In this document: piece by piece, positions 47,459 to 59,405 of the stretch
How positions within the stretch are numbered: position 1 is the first letter of the stretch
Layout: the number at the start of each line of letters is the position of its first letter
Assembly (NCBI GenBank): GCA_005784505.1
Contig: VCAZ01000070.1
Location: 124,001-188,000, forward strand
Length of the DNA stretch: 64,000 nt
Reading direction: 5' to 3'
DNA from: Bagarius yarrelli
Taxonomy: Eukaryota; Chordata; Actinopteri; Siluriformes; Sisoridae
Translations under genes and position numbers: made by a program
Notes under the pieces: model-generated
Told to the model about the DNA's origin: nothing
What the model saw: only the letters and a program-made list of their open reading frames with translations
Database searches by the model: none

Positions 47459-47704
47459 AGCCGCCTGAGTTCCATCAAAACATGATTTGCCACGATTGCT
47501 GATCAGAATCTTGAGAAGCCCACAAAACCCTTTCGGAATAAACTGAAATGAAGATTGCACTTCTTTCTTCTGATAAATCATTTGCAGTCATTTATTTTGC
47601 TTTGTTGTATGTCTGTGCGTGGGTTTGGTGTGTATGTGTATGAGAGAATGTGTGCTGACAGATTTTTGTTAAACGCTGTGCTCTGCACAGGGTGCGTTTC
47701 TCAC

Positions 47705-47947
47705 CTGCTCCCATTGTAGGTGGTCTTGTAAATCGGTGTGTGTTGAATCATCTCGTCTGTGTAGACGGGCACAGCGGTGCGCATACACTCATGAGAGCAC
47801 TGTAAACTTTCGTTGTAGGCGGTGAAGATGTCCACCTTGCTGGGCACGCGTGCTGGCGTGAAGTCGGTCAGGTTCTGGCAGCTCTCTTCCTGCTGGTTGA
47901 TCTTCCTCTGGTGGCTAGTGTGGCGGCCATTTCCCGCTTGTGCACAG
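47705..47947 (-). CDS. ajap1: AJAP1 coding exon: juxtamembrane cytoplasmic tail
   Basis: This 243-nt exon is bounded by acceptor tttttgtag and a near-consensus CAG|GTGAGA donor. Its first base completes the split cysteine codon, giving a CC pair directly after the membrane (KNCC), a plausible palmitoylation site. It then encodes 80 residues: a basic stretch (GRHTSHQRK), an acidic/polar part (INQQEESCQNLTDFTPARVP), and the block with IFTAYNESLQCSHEC and VYTDEMIQHTPIYKTTYNGS. Several tyrosines (TAY, VYTD, IYKTTY) could be phosphorylated (inference). The frame runs into TGA two bases after the exon end, but that TGA lies in the splice donor. An in-frame ATG upstream at 47991 is intronic, so it is not the protein start. 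The tail is the part of AJAP1 tied to sorting and junction contacts. Confidence 0.93.
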
Positions 47948-48182
47948 CTACAAAAACACGCACCAAATTCACAAAGCCAACATAAAATCATACCTTGAAC
48001 CCCTGTGTGTGTTTTACCTTAAACATATTCAGGGGAACAAGTACCAAAAAGCTGGGGTTAATACAAGTAAATGTGTAATCATGGTAGAGAGACTAGAGAG
48101 ACTGTAAGGACTAGAAAAGGTAAAGACTGACAAAATCACAGAAATAATATTAAGACTTAAGCTAGAAAAGAATCTTTCCTAC

Positions 48183-48270
48183 CAGTTTTTAAGGACTAGT
48201 GTTGTAATCAAGGCTGCGACGACCATGATGAGGGAAACAGTGATAGTAATGATCTGATGCACTGCCAAAC
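48183..48270 (-). CDS. ajap1: AJAP1 coding exon: transmembrane helix
   Basis: This 88-nt exon is flanked by a good acceptor (tgcttacag, polypyrimidine upstream) and a GTAGGAAAG donor. It encodes 28 full residues plus two split codons. The translation starts LAVHQIITITV, runs through a hydrophobic segment of about 22 residues and ends TLVLKN, followed by a split TG|C cysteine. The residues match what I recall of the AJAP1 transmembrane segment. The upstream intron is phase 1, so the preceding exon supplies one base. The downstream intron is only 235 nt (47948-48182). The exon has no usable start codon and is far too short for an independent gene. PIANP, the paralogue, is the main alternative but fits the following exons less well from memory. 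Confidence 0.92.
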
Positions 48271-50190
48271 CTGTAAGCAAAGACACAAGCCACAAACAGC
48301 CTTTAGTTTAGTAGAATTTAACTAAATTATGGTCTACCTTCTTGGCATCTAAAGACGTCTGTAGGTAACCAGCAACCCACATAAATAAATTTGTGAAAAA
48401 GTGCATAAAAGTAAAATAATTAAAGTGTATATAAAATTTACAGATAAAAATCCAGATACAAATTTTTGTCATGTTCTGGAATGGATTTTTGTTTCTTTAT
48501 TTTTAAGTTTTTCGGAATAAAAATGATGTTTTCATGATTTTATATTTTTTGGTATATTTAAATTGTTACCCAAAGGCCCAGTTGCTTCAAGTGACAGGAC
48601 CAGAAGCTTTACTATGCAATCTTTTGATAGATTAACCTGTACCACTTCTTGCTACACATAAACCCAGCAAAACCTTGACCCTTCACGTCTTATTGGGGGC
48701 AAATACTGTATATCTGAGCACCTGAGAGCAACTTTAGCTCTATTAAATGATAAATCAAAGATGTTTTACACCAGGCAATCAGCCAGTGGAGTGCTGCTGA
48801 ATGGTACAGTCTGCCATGGACAGCCCATTGAGAGACATGGTCTCATAAAGTTTTTGCTTCAGAAGCAATAACATACGCCATGACCTGAAGACACCTGGCA
48901 TGGACACTTCACTTGGCAAAGCGGCAAATTGAACGCAGAGGCCAGCAAAAGTCCACTGACAAAATATTATCAATTACGCTTCCCTCTCTTTACACAGTCC
49001 TCTAATTTGTAGTTTATGTGATATTTATTACCCTGGCTAAGATGTAAAATAAGACCATGTTTCTTGGACTAAATCAATATATTTTCTTGTGCAAACCTAA
49101 CCTTTTAAATATGTTTGAACTGTCATGTTATGAAATATTGACGCTTTGAAAGGCCATATTTAATTGTTATTCGCTGCCAGTGCTCTGGAATGCATAGTAG
49201 ATGAGTTTGAAGATGTTGAAAGGAAGGCTTTTAACAATGAAGGTTTGTTTATTCTATGACTGAGGTTATGGGAAAATAACAGAATAAGGAAAGATAAGGG
49301 CAAATGACCCTGTTATTCATCATCCTGGGTGCTTGGCACTGGCTGAAAGGTCTCATATTCCTGCCCTCATGTTGTGCTACAAAATGCCTGATTCAATTTC
49401 CTTGAAAAACTGAGGAGAAACTTGAGGTTCTGTAAACTAAGTTACACGCTAGGCTTCCACTGCTTCAAAAAACAGTACACAAGTATCACAGCCTCGGGTC
49501 ATGTTTTTGTTTCTACTTTCCAATAAGCAGCTTTATCGAATTCACAGAATGTTGCAGTCCAGCACATGCCAAATGACTAGCATTATTTAATATACTGTAA
49601 TAAAAGCTATAGATCAACCGGGTAAGATCTCCACAATCTTGCAGTTTTACACACTTCCACAGCACTTATCTTGTAAACATGTGCATCTAGGTATTAAGCT
49701 GGATGATGCATTAGACGTACCCATTTATCAAAATTTCATCAGATTACCTTTTTTTTTGCTATGATTTAATGGACTTTCTGCTGATTTGGAGTTATAGAAA
49801 AAGGTTTGCAGGTAAAATAATGGAAGTAATGCTGTTTTGCTTTGGCCACAACTTAAAGATGAGAAGAGTCATATGATTCAGCTCTTTAATAATTCATTTT
49901 TCTTCACTTTTTTTGTAGACGTTCCCAAACCAATTCTGAAACAAATTATGATTTCTCCAGCAGGTCCGGAGTCTGCTATAAGGTCTACGTTTAGTTATAA
50001 GGTGAAAAAAAAACATCTTAAACTCTTCTAGATTGACAGTATTCCTTGCCAATAATAATGAGAATCCTGAGGAACACTTTTTATTCCAGTTCTGTTAGAT
50101 TGACCTAAAAGATAAACACTAACCAGTTTTTTCTCAATATAACCTTTTTAAAAGTTAAACTATGTCCTTACTATAGGGATGATAGAAGTT
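48271..50190. other. ajap1 upstream intron; no further exon seen
   Basis: No sequence resembling the AJAP1 ectodomain. A plus-strand frame at 49837-50031 and a minus-strand frame at 48779-48973 were examined and not accepted as genes. Confidence 0.45.
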
Positions 50191-50191
50191 A

Positions 50192-50920
50192 TAGCTGCAC
50201 GATATTGAAAAAAAACAACATTGCGATATTTTTTTGTTTGTCTGCGATATGAAAAAAATTTACCCAGCAGACTTAAATAGCTACATTTTGAAAGAATCTT
50301 TATTTTAAAATAATAAGAATGATAAAGGCAATGCATCCAAGTAAAATATTCATTCATTCATCTTCTATACCCGCTTATTTCCTATGGAGTCTATCCCAGC
50401 CGTCTCTGAAAAAGCAAAAGGCAGAACTGGAGTACCCAAAGTAAACCCACGCAAGCACAGGGAGAACATGCAAACTCCACACAGAAAGACCCCTGCCCTG
50501 GGAACAGAACCCAGGCAACAGTGCTAACCATTAAGTCACCCATGCTGCCCATCTATGTAAAATATAATACACAAATTATAATCATAAATAAATACAATAG
50601 AACAAAGATGCAAACAGTGTTTTAGGTTTTTCCGGAGATTCAGATACAGAAATTGAATAATAAAATGTAAAATCACACTGTATCGTATTCACTGTATAGA
50701 TTCAATACAATTACTCTTAAAAAGCTGTGCTTGGATGCTTTAAACTTGCTACATGCTACATGCTACTTGCTTACATGCAGTGACGGACCTTAAAACAATG
50801 TGCAAATGATAAACTTTCCCTTTATAAATAACTGTAACTGTAATCGAGACTGGATATTGCACATCCTCCAATGTGACTATTACAAACTTCAATGCTGAAA
50901 CGATAGATTGGGCAGCCCTA
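50192..50920. mobile_element. hAT-like non-autonomous element carrying a SINE
   Basis: Starts TAGCTGCACGATATTG with AACATTGCGATATTTTTTTG and TCTGCGATATGAAAA, and ends CGATAGATTGGGCAGCCCTA. The 'gggctgcacgatat ... gggcagcccta' ends mark a very common teleost hAT family. A SINE occupies 50349-50551. Confidence 0.7.
50349..50551 (-). mobile_element. long-headed SINE, internally deleted
   Basis: Minus strand: tail complement (ATTCATTCATTCATC), CTATGGAGTCTATCCCAGCC, CCACGCAAGCACAGGGAGAA, CATGCAAACTCCACACAGAA and head complement (GTGCTAACCATTAAG). The middle third of the family is missing. Confidence 0.88.
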
Positions 50921-52202
50921 ATGGAAATATCTATTTATAATAGATTATACTTTATGTCCATGGTCCATGATAAAAAGGGGCCCATTGAGAGGCAGAGTCA
51001 TTTTTGTACACGAACGCAGAGGTGATTCGTGATTGAGAAAATGACTCAGCAAGATGCACGCTACAAAAATGCAACAAAAATCCTGCTGGTTCATTTCTTC
51101 TCTCGTAAATGTCTGCAGTCACATTATAGAGCAAGTTTAAAATATACATCATAATGCATCATATTAGATCTAACCATTACATCAAAATGTAATACAGTAC
51201 AACAGTTTTTTTTACATTTTTATTTAATGATCTGAACCCAAAAAGAAAGCTGGGAACTCGCTCACTATGGGATTCTATCTTAAACTTTCTAAAACATTTT
51301 TAATACATTGAACATGATGTACTTTTTAATTGTTGTGGGGTTTTTTTGCACCACTGTCTGGTTGGCACTACATCCTATTTTCTATGCAAGACTTCATCAC
51401 TGTTGCTAAGTAGCTTAGAGAATGTGTCACCATCACTTTTAAACGGCTTTACATGCGTCAGTGTTTCTGATTGTAGGCCTGAATTGATAACCATATGTGG
51501 ACTGGAAGATTACGGCATGGTACAGCGAGCCAGGCATGCTGAGCAAAAGTGCCAACATGTGAGAGAGTGTTTTTATTTCTGCTAAAGAAACCCGGAGATT
51601 AAGCAGGCTTAATGCTGCAGTATTACAGAACACAGCGCCTTGGCAAAGCAGTCAACATGCTTGTGACTCAAGTGGTCTATTAGTAAACACAAAACGGGTA
51701 TTAGGAGTAGGAAAATGGCCAAATCAGGATATAAAAAAAAAAAAAAAAAACTGAATTCATGATGTAACTAACACCGGGTCACTAAATATGTGTCGTTTCT
51801 TTTGGGTAAGGAAAAAATTGGAACAGACATGTTATAGTCCAGTGCAATGTTTATTTTTAGTCATTAAAAAATTGAATGCTATTTGGTCAGGCCCTTTTAA
51901 GTCAAAAAAAGATAAATATGCAACCTTTAGGGTGACTTTTACCCTCCAAAGTTAAATTTGGTGATATTGCTTTGTTCTAAATTCCCTGTCCTTCAGCTGT
52001 GTTTAAGTAAGGCGCTCTGTTTGAGATTCGCCAACTGAGTGCTGGTTGCTTTCCCCCAAACAGCTGATAGCAAGCTTGTCTACGAGGCCTGCCTGAACTA
52101 ATGCAGTATGCTAAATTCATGTAATTCTGTGTATTTATAATGCATGTTGAGCATTAATAAAGTAAAATGTAGGCATAAAGAATAAATAACTATGTCCCCT
52201 TT
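50921..52202. other. ajap1 intron; no exon seen
   Basis: Non-coding; poly-A at about 51730-51750. Confidence 0.45.
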
Positions 52203-52408
52203 GGGGAAGTGGTAGGGCAGAGGTTAAGGTGTTGGACTGCTAATTGGAAGATCAGGGTTTGATTTCCAGCACCAGCAAGTTACCACCGCTGGGCCCCTGA
52301 GCAAGATCCTTTACCCCTAATTGCTCAGTTGTATAAAAATAAAAGAGATAAATGTAAGTCGCTTTGGATAAGGCCGGCTACCAAATATCGTAAAAAATGT
52401 AAATGTAA
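52203..52408 (+). mobile_element. tRNA-Ser-like SINE, near full length
   Basis: GGGGAAGTGGTAGGGCAGAG, A box, GGACTGCTAATTGG, B box (GGGTTTGATTTCC), body and tail all present. Confidence 0.92.
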
Positions 52409-53778
52409 AATTATTCCACTATTCTGCACTAAGCCTGTACTCTGAACAGGAAGGCGATAAAATAGTTGATTGCTACAGTGACACAATAGCATTAGTCCGA
52501 TTGTGAAACACTTTCAGCATTATAACCGGCCTTGACATTTCATTGACTTTATATAACAGCATCCCACTCATGACAAGGCAATTCAGATTGAATAAGCAGC
52601 TTTACAGGAGTTTGATTGCACCTACGAAGCAGTTTGACCGTGTGGGTAGGCCTTTCTAATGTTTTTTTTCACTTCCTCACTGCCCTGTATTACCTGTGCT
52701 GATCATCAAAGGAGCGGTGGCAGGCACAACACTCAGTTTATCTATACGTGAGCATCACATGCTTTTAGTCTATTTAGTTGTGCGGTCACTGCGGGTTAAT
52801 GCCATCTTCTCGTTTGCTGAAAAACTTCCTGCACACCTGCCTGAGGGTGATATACACCTCTTGTACAGGATTTTAACCTTTTCAATAGTTTTTTTATTGT
52901 GTAGCTCGTCTCCGGGGCTTTTTTTTTTTATCTATTGGGTTTAAATCCAAAGATAATCAGTAATTTTAGATATCAGTTTCTGATATTTACATCCAGATGC
53001 AAACATATGCACTTAATCATATGTTTAATTTACTTACACTAATACCTGGCATTATGCCAAAAAATATTTATAGTTATACTAAATATGTATATGACATGAC
53101 TAATAAATCAGGACATTATTTAATTATATATTCTAAAGGATATTTATTCAAAGACATTTTTTTGCAATATTCTCTCTCCTCCCTTTCCTCTTTATCTCTC
53201 TCTATCTCTCTCTCTCCTTTTTTATGCTCCTATAATGCTTTCAGCCAGAAGTAAAAAAAAAAAGTTTGTTTATGAATTATGGTACAGTTTTAATGATACT
53301 TGAGTTTTTATGTTTGACCTTGAACAGTGCTCAAACTCTAACAGACTGATTCACCTCTTGTTCCACATATCGATTTCCACCCGGGGACTCATTTCCCAGC
53401 CATCACAGTCCCCCCTTACATTCATGCGCGCGCCATATACACCGAGCGGGCTAAAGGTGTGTCAAAATACCCCTGGTTTACAGAATCAAAAAGAAGGGCA
53501 CTGTGTCTGAATAGAGGTAAATACTGTACAAAGAACCAGTTTTCTGAGATTAGTATCCTGGCCAACATTCTCTCTGTTTTTCTTGTTAGTTTCACATACT
53601 ATGTAAGTAAAAAAAACAAATGAGGTAAATAACTCGCAGAAAGGAAAGCTTTAAAATAAGAACTCCACTGGAATAATTCACAGAATTTCAGGAGCTGAAC
53701 AACACTTACATTTACTGGCTTTTTGTTAATAGCAACATTAATATTTACCATTGCTCCAAATAAAGGTCATTATCATTC
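52409..53778. other. ajap1 intron; no exon seen
   Basis: Non-coding; a (CT)n-rich stretch at 53171-53218 and T/A tracts. Confidence 0.45.
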
Positions 53779-53925
53779 GCAACAGCCAATCACCTATCAC
53801 CTTTTTCTTAACAATTATTAATCCTAGTGGTCCAACAACCAAAGGCACAGACCACTTTCGTCCAAACAGCCAATCATAGACCACCACGTTTCGAGCAACC
53901 AATCAATGCTCTCACCACTGTTAAA
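53779..53925. repeat. degenerate CCAAT-containing tandem repeat
   Basis: Units of about 30 nt begin CAACAGCCAATCACCTATCA, CAACAACCAAAGGCACAGAC, AAACAGCCAATCATAGACCA and GCAACCAATCAATGCTCTCA, each followed by an accACttt-like end. Confidence 0.6.
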
Positions 53926-54107
53926 AAGCATCACTATCGCAATAATTTGGTCAGCACTATTTCTTCTTTTTTTTCTTTTTTTTTTTTTTTTTACAGACGT
54001 CCGGGCCAATTTCGTAACAAAGACATCCATTAACAACATTTTTAACCTATTTCCCAGCTTTCAATTACTAAATAGAAATAAAATAAACATGCTGGTGTTA
54101 AAGAAAC

Positions 54108-54283
54108 GTGGAAGCGCAGTGGTTGAGGTGTTGGACTACAAACTTGAAGACACAGAGTCCCAACATCCCAAGTCACCATGCTGGGCCCTGAGCAAGGCCT
54201 AACCACAATTGCTTAGTTGTATAAAAGGGAAAATGTAAGTTGCCCGGATAAGAGCGTCTGCCCAATGCGCAAATGTAATGTAA
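54108..54283 (+). mobile_element. tRNA-Ser-like SINE
   Basis: GAAGCGCAGTGGTTGAGGTG, weak B box, body (CTGGGCCCTGAGCAAGGCC) and decayed tail. Confidence 0.85.
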
Positions 54284-55937
54284 TAGTATGTACTAATACC
54301 CGTCTAGTTAATAGCAAACTAATATAATATAGGACGGACAATGTATCCTATCAGCATCGACATCGCAATGTTCACATCTGCAGTAGTCACTGCAAGTGTC
54401 AAGTTGAGATTTTAGTTAACCGATCGGTGAGTTTAATAATAGTAAAAGTGTAGTATTGCACCATGAGTTAAGTTCTGTTAATGTGTAAACAATTAAGCAA
54501 GTTTAAAGCATTCGGGCACAAGAAACAACTTTTGTAGCTTAACAAAGATAATGTACTTAATGTATACATGAAGTCCGTTGAGTGTGATTCTATAATTCAG
54601 AAGGACCTGTTTATTTTATTTACAGCTTTGTTCTATTGTAATTTCGATGATTTTAATTTGTGTATTCTGTTTTATGAGTGAAATCTTTTCATATTCATAT
54701 ATATTGCAGAAAAACAAAAATATATATAATTATATATATTATTATGATAACTATCTCTATCAGTAACTTCTCTCTCTCTCTCTCTATCCTCTCTCTCTCT
54801 ATAATATATATCTATTATAATATATATATATTAAGTAAATACAAAACATACACCAATGACCTTATAAAGATTATTTTTTCAAATTAAAATATGTCTAAAT
54901 TCTCATTCATGGTAATTTAATTTCTGAAAAACTGCTGTTATGTACTGTAGGTACATGGTTTATTGTTTGTTTTTTTTATTAAACTATTTGTTAATGAATG
55001 AATGAATTTGTTATATTTCCACATTAGGAAGAAGCCAGATTTCGCCCCACCAGACAGCCTTGATCTTGTGCTCTGCCACATCACTCAGTCACCTTGTATA
55101 CAGTGATAGTTTTCTTTCCCAGGCGTTTTGCAATAAACAGGACAAAGCACTTGTTCCTTAGAGACAGAGATACAGTGAGCAGCATTACTCTAAAATCACA
55201 GCCAATGTGCTACTGTCAGCTTTACAGCTATGTGATGTGATTGTGACAGGTCACATCAATTACATCATATACCATACATACCTTAAGAGCATGATAAAGA
55301 TTAAAAAAAAAAAACATTTCAATGAGCCATTCAGAAAGATATTATAAGTGCAAGTTGGAAAACACTGCATAGTGTTGTCTATCTATAGTAACAAGCAGAC
55401 ACGGAAATGTCAAAGGGACAGTGCAGAGGAAATAGGACACGTTTGTGGGACAATGGGATGCAGTGGATGAGTTACAGACATTTCAGTAATATTCTGACAG
55501 AACTATGGTGAGCTAATGATCATGGCTAGGATTTACTGTATGATACAAAATATACATTTAACTGACAGTTTCCCTATTTGTGTATCTGTTTAGTGTCATA
55601 AAATCATATTGCACAATTAGTTACTTTAAGTCTGAGCCTTTTTTTACATTCCATATATATTTTCTATATTTTTCTATTAATTCGTTTTGCTCTTTTTGAT
55701 CTAGACATACATTAAGGTAGATTTTACCTCCACTACTAACTCTACCTATTATTCTGGACACACTCGCATTTACACCCTTAAGTTTATTCACATGCCTTAA
55801 CGTTCTGAACTGTCAGAGTCAGGGTGATGGCACGCTTTGCCCACAGGAGAAGTACAGGCTTAGTATTTTAGGCTTACATTTACACAGAATGTATCGAAGT
55901 CGATATCATCTAAGAATATCGAAAAGTCTTTTAGTAT
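54284..55937. other. ajap1 intron; no exon seen
   Basis: AT-rich, with TA/CT microsatellite at 54718-54836. Confidence 0.45.
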
Positions 55938-56118
55938 AAGGAGGTCTTGTAGCGCAGTGGTGAAGATGTTTGACTGCTAATTGGAAGATCGGGGTTTAAT
56001 AGCAGCACCACCGAGTTGCCATCGCTGGCCCCCTGAGCAAAGCCCTTAAACCCCCAATTAAAAGAGATAAATATAAGTCGCCCTGGATAAAGACCTTGGC
56101 CAAATGCAATACATGTAA
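55938..56118 (+). mobile_element. tRNA-Ser-like SINE
   Basis: TTGTAGCGCAGTGGTGAAGA, GACTGCTAATTGGAAGATCG, body and tail (GTCGCCCTGGATAAAGAC). Two minus-strand frames here are repeat products. Confidence 0.9.
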
Positions 56119-56812
56119 ATATCTTATAAAGTAGACCAATAACATGATGAAAAAAACAACGATTTCTTTTGACCGCTCCTGTGCCCAAAACCAGCTTTTA
56201 CAATCTACCAAACTGGTCCAAAGTTTTACCCCCGGTCTGGAAAAAAGGGTATAAGAACTGACCTTTGTAGTAAGGATAGTTTGTAGTTGTGTTAAAAGGT
56301 TTAATGGTATGGAATGTGTATAAGTTAATATACAGAATAAATTACGTTGGCCCAAACAGACGTTTATGCATACTACAGCAGTGTATTCAGGCCAGTCTCT
56401 CAGAACATTCTCTTTTTAACTTCCCCCAGAGGTACAAACCAAAAAAAAATTATTGTAGCTAAAAATGGTTCTTGGCTAGAAGGTATCAGTCATAAAATTG
56501 TAATGATTTAGGACAAATTTGGCACAGATAACTGTACAATGGAAATGTTCAGATGTATGCCCTTAATTATCCAAAGTGCTATTAAGAACCTCAACGCAAG
56601 TAGATCCGGCACATGCGTTTACTATAGATATGATTAAAGCGGTGTGGAAAACTGGATGTGTACTAAAGTTTCTAAAATTATCCTATCTGGAATGATAGAT
56701 GCTATTTTTGTCTTACAACTGATACTTAGTGTCAAATTACAAATGTTAAATTGTGCAACGTATAACTTAATTCAATTTACTTCTTCTATTTATAATATAT
56801 ATATATTATAAA

Positions 56813-56912
56813 TATCGCCTTATCCAGAGCAACTTACAATATTCCTTGTTATACAACTGAGCAATTGGGGGTTAAGGGCCTTGCTCAGGGGCCCAACAGT
56901 GCTGGAGCTGGG
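56813..56912 (-). mobile_element. SINE, 5' truncated (CAAGGAATATTG subfamily)
   Basis: CGCCTTATCCAGAGCAACTT, ACAATATTCCTTG and TGGGGGTTAAGGGCCTTGCT. It shares the CAAGGAATATTGTAAG variant with the copy at 57389-57573. Confidence 0.85.
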
Positions 56913-56959
56913 ACGTTACTTTACTTTAACTTAATTTAATTTACTCTTCAAACTAAGGG

Positions 56960-57317
56960 TGTTAGTCGGACGGAATGGAGGTGGGGTGAACTCGGACTAG
57001 AATCCATGTGCAGAGGTTTATTGAACAGAACGAAAAATCAGATCGGGTCAGAGTCAAACAGGTCAGAAAACAATAAACAGTTCGATAGGCAACAGGCAAA
57101 AGGTTAATCCAAAAAGTAGAAGTCCAAGAAAACAGGCAAAGAATCATACATGAGAAAAACAGACTTTAGAGTAGAAACGCTTGGTAAGGCAGTAGAACTG
57201 GCAATACGTTACAAAGGACCATTTGGTATGGCCAAGCTAATATGGCCACCAAAAGGAAGTAGAGAAAGCGAAAAAATTAGTACTCAGATAGGGTGCCCTC
57301 TGATGGCCAGCATTACA
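56960..57317 (-). mobile_element. solo-LTR-like segment, sister of 8285-8637
   Basis: Minus strand begins TGTAATGCTGGCCATCAGAG and ends near ...CGACTAACA, with AATAAACC before the end. It shares CCATG-GATT-, GTTTATTGAACA-type and GATAGGCA words in the same order as 8285-8637. Target duplication not identified. Confidence 0.6.
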
Positions 57318-57388
57318 TCGATTAGCAATTAAAATGATTAATAATAGGTGCGTAAAACAGGGTTTGGTAGCCAAAATTAATGTTTTGT

Positions 57389-57573
57389 TAATGGGGAAGT
57401 GGTGGCTCATGGTTAAGGTGTTGATTACCAACCCAAGGTTGGGGTTCGATTCCCAGCTCTGGCAGCACCACGGATGGACCCTGAGCAAGGCCCTTAACCC
57501 TCAGTTGTATAACAAGGAATATTGTAAGTCGCTCTGGATAAGGGTGTCTGCCAAATACTGTAAATGTAATGTA
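57389..57573 (+). mobile_element. SINE, CAAGGAATATTG subfamily
   Basis: GGGGAAGTGGTGGCTCATGG, strong B box (GGGGTTCGATTCCC), body, and tail (GTCGCTCTGGATAAGGGTGT). The loop region reads GATTACCAACCC instead of GGACTGCTAATTGG. Confidence 0.9.
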
Positions 57574-58088
57574 CATGTTTTATCTTCAAATGACTTCTGT
57601 CTTAATAAAATATATTTTTGTAGTAAGTCTACATGAATAAAAACTATAACACAGAGTAATAGAGGATTTTATTCTGTTGTATTTTAGTAATAGAAAGGTG
57701 TTCTTCTGTTTAAACTGACCCTTGCTCTATTTTATTGCTTAGTCCTAGTTTGTGGTAACTGGTGCTCAGGTGATAAGATGTACATGAAATTTAGTTAAGA
57801 ACAAGGTGAATGTGTCAGCAGTTAAGAGAGCATCTGTTCTGAGAACTGTAAGAACTGTGATAGCTGCATGTTCTGAATACTGATAACGGGTGAGAGACAC
57901 AATTTATGTGGTTTTAAAAATTCGGTGGACGAAGAAATCGGGGTGCTTTTCCCAGGAGAGAGAGCGAGACTCTTTACTGACAGAAAGCACCCTGTAGAAC
58001 TTCCAAATAAACTTTTTCTTTGAGTAATTTTTACTCCAGTGTTTTGCTTGATTGGTTTGTTCCCATTGTTTTTTAAATCTTTTTAAGA
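57574..58088. other. ajap1 intron; no exon seen
   Basis: Non-coding spacer. Confidence 0.45.
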
Positions 58089-58664
58089 TTATCAGATTTG
58101 GTTGACGATTATTTGTCTAAGAAATAATTTTGATTATAATGATTTATTGTCTGTTTTCAGGCTTTAGTGATTTATTGTTTGTTTTAAGGCATTGAAAATT
58201 AATTGTTTGTAAAAAAACAATTAAACATTTAAAAAAAAAGCAGCAATTTAAAGCATTTTCTAATCGCTCCAGTTTTTATCTATTAATGCACTACTGTAAA
58301 TGTTTTATTATAGATAAATAGTAATTGAGGAAATTCATCTTTTGCATCCTGTTAGTGGTGTTTATCTGTTTATCTACATATGAATTTGCTCATACTCCAT
58401 GCAGTTGCATTCTGGGTCGTTAACATGAGTTGAGCTTGTAATGAAGCGTTATTAAAGCGATTGAAGCGTCAGAGAACCACAACATTCCAATTTTTAAATC
58501 AAGCCACTTTACTCACTTATTCTGGTTGAAAATAGGGTGCTCCAAGTATTACAGCTCCCCCTGTGGCTAATACAAGTGTGTAATAATTGCGATTGGATTC
58601 AACGATCGGGTTTAGGTCAAATAATTGCAATCATATGATTATTTAATAATCGTGACAGCCTTAA
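58089..58664 (-). mobile_element. hAT-like repeat
   Basis: Reversed, it starts GGCTGTCACGATTATTAAAT and ATGATTGCAATTATTTGACC, and ends in AATAATCGT-like words (GACGATTATTTGTCTAAGAA on the plus strand). This end pair is typical of a teleost hAT family. Confidence 0.6.
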
Positions 58665-59405
58665 ATCAGGTTAATAAAAATTTAGAAATATGCTTTAAAT
58701 AAAATAGTTTTTAAATAACTTATAAGATATTTAGCAGTTAAGTTTCCTTTTTAACACAAATCAAGTCTTAATCAACAGTAGTCTTCGTCTGCACCGCTTC
58801 CTGGCCTGAACACTGTCAATGATGTCTAGACAGTTTACCTTTGTCTTCCCAGGTAGTAAAGACATCTGGTCCCGATTTGAAATGACGCCAGCACAGCTGG
58901 CATTCAGTCGGCAATGACATAAGGAATTAACCCAACATGGTCCACATATGGTCGAGTGGAACCGTCTTTAAGGCGGCAAACAAGATAGAGGCCAGTTGTT
59001 AAGTTTATTATTCGCTCAGAGGTAAAATATAGAGCTGTGGGCCACATATGTGTGGCCAGTCTTATTCTACAGTTAAAATCATTTAGCAAAAGTGATTTAC
59101 AAATGAGAAAAGATGAAAGCGAACTGATAAAAGGGAAATAAACACGGTTAGTCTAATACAAAGTATAAGGATAAGTGGAAATATATTTATATATTTAGGT
59201 TGATGTTGCTTTTTTTATTGTAATGTTAGTATAAGGTAATATCAATGGAAAGTTAAATGTGGCTAACAATGTATAACTGTAGCTGTTATATTCAAGATAT
59301 AATAGGTGATTGTCTTCAAAAACTTTATTTTTCTTTTGCTGGTTAAAAGTCTTTTCATATCTTGATAGCAATCATGAGCTTTAGTGATCTAATTGTATTT
59401 ATATC
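58665..59405. other. intron; possibly an unnamed repeat at 58800-59095
   Basis: 58800-59095 (CAACATGGTCCACATATGGT, GTGGGCCACATATGTGTGGC, TTATTCTACAGTTAAAATCA) resembles a repeat seen in other fish, but I cannot classify it. Confidence 0.35.

Noticed and set aside
47520..47548. Alternative acceptor (catttcag) for the exon after 47705
   Set aside because: It would give a short unrelated end (SSLFRKG...). The exon at 43279-43207 gives the conserved AJAP1 C-terminus.
47141..47581. 146-residue frame rich in IHPS repeats
   Set aside because: It is the translation of GGAT/GATG tetranucleotide arrays.
47701..47991. 96-residue minus-strand open frame taken as a complete small protein
   Set aside because: Its ATG lies in an intron and its stop lies inside a consensus splice donor; the middle is an internal ajap1 exon.
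48779..48973. 64-residue minus-strand frame near the TM exon
   Set aside because: No splice sites in the correct phase to join the TM exon and no resemblance to the AJAP1 ectodomain.
49837..50031. Possible exon between a TTTTTTGTAG acceptor and AAG|GTGAAA donor encoding DVPKPILKQ
   Set aside because: Opposite strand to ajap1, no partner exons, and the resemblance to Ig-domain starts is too short.
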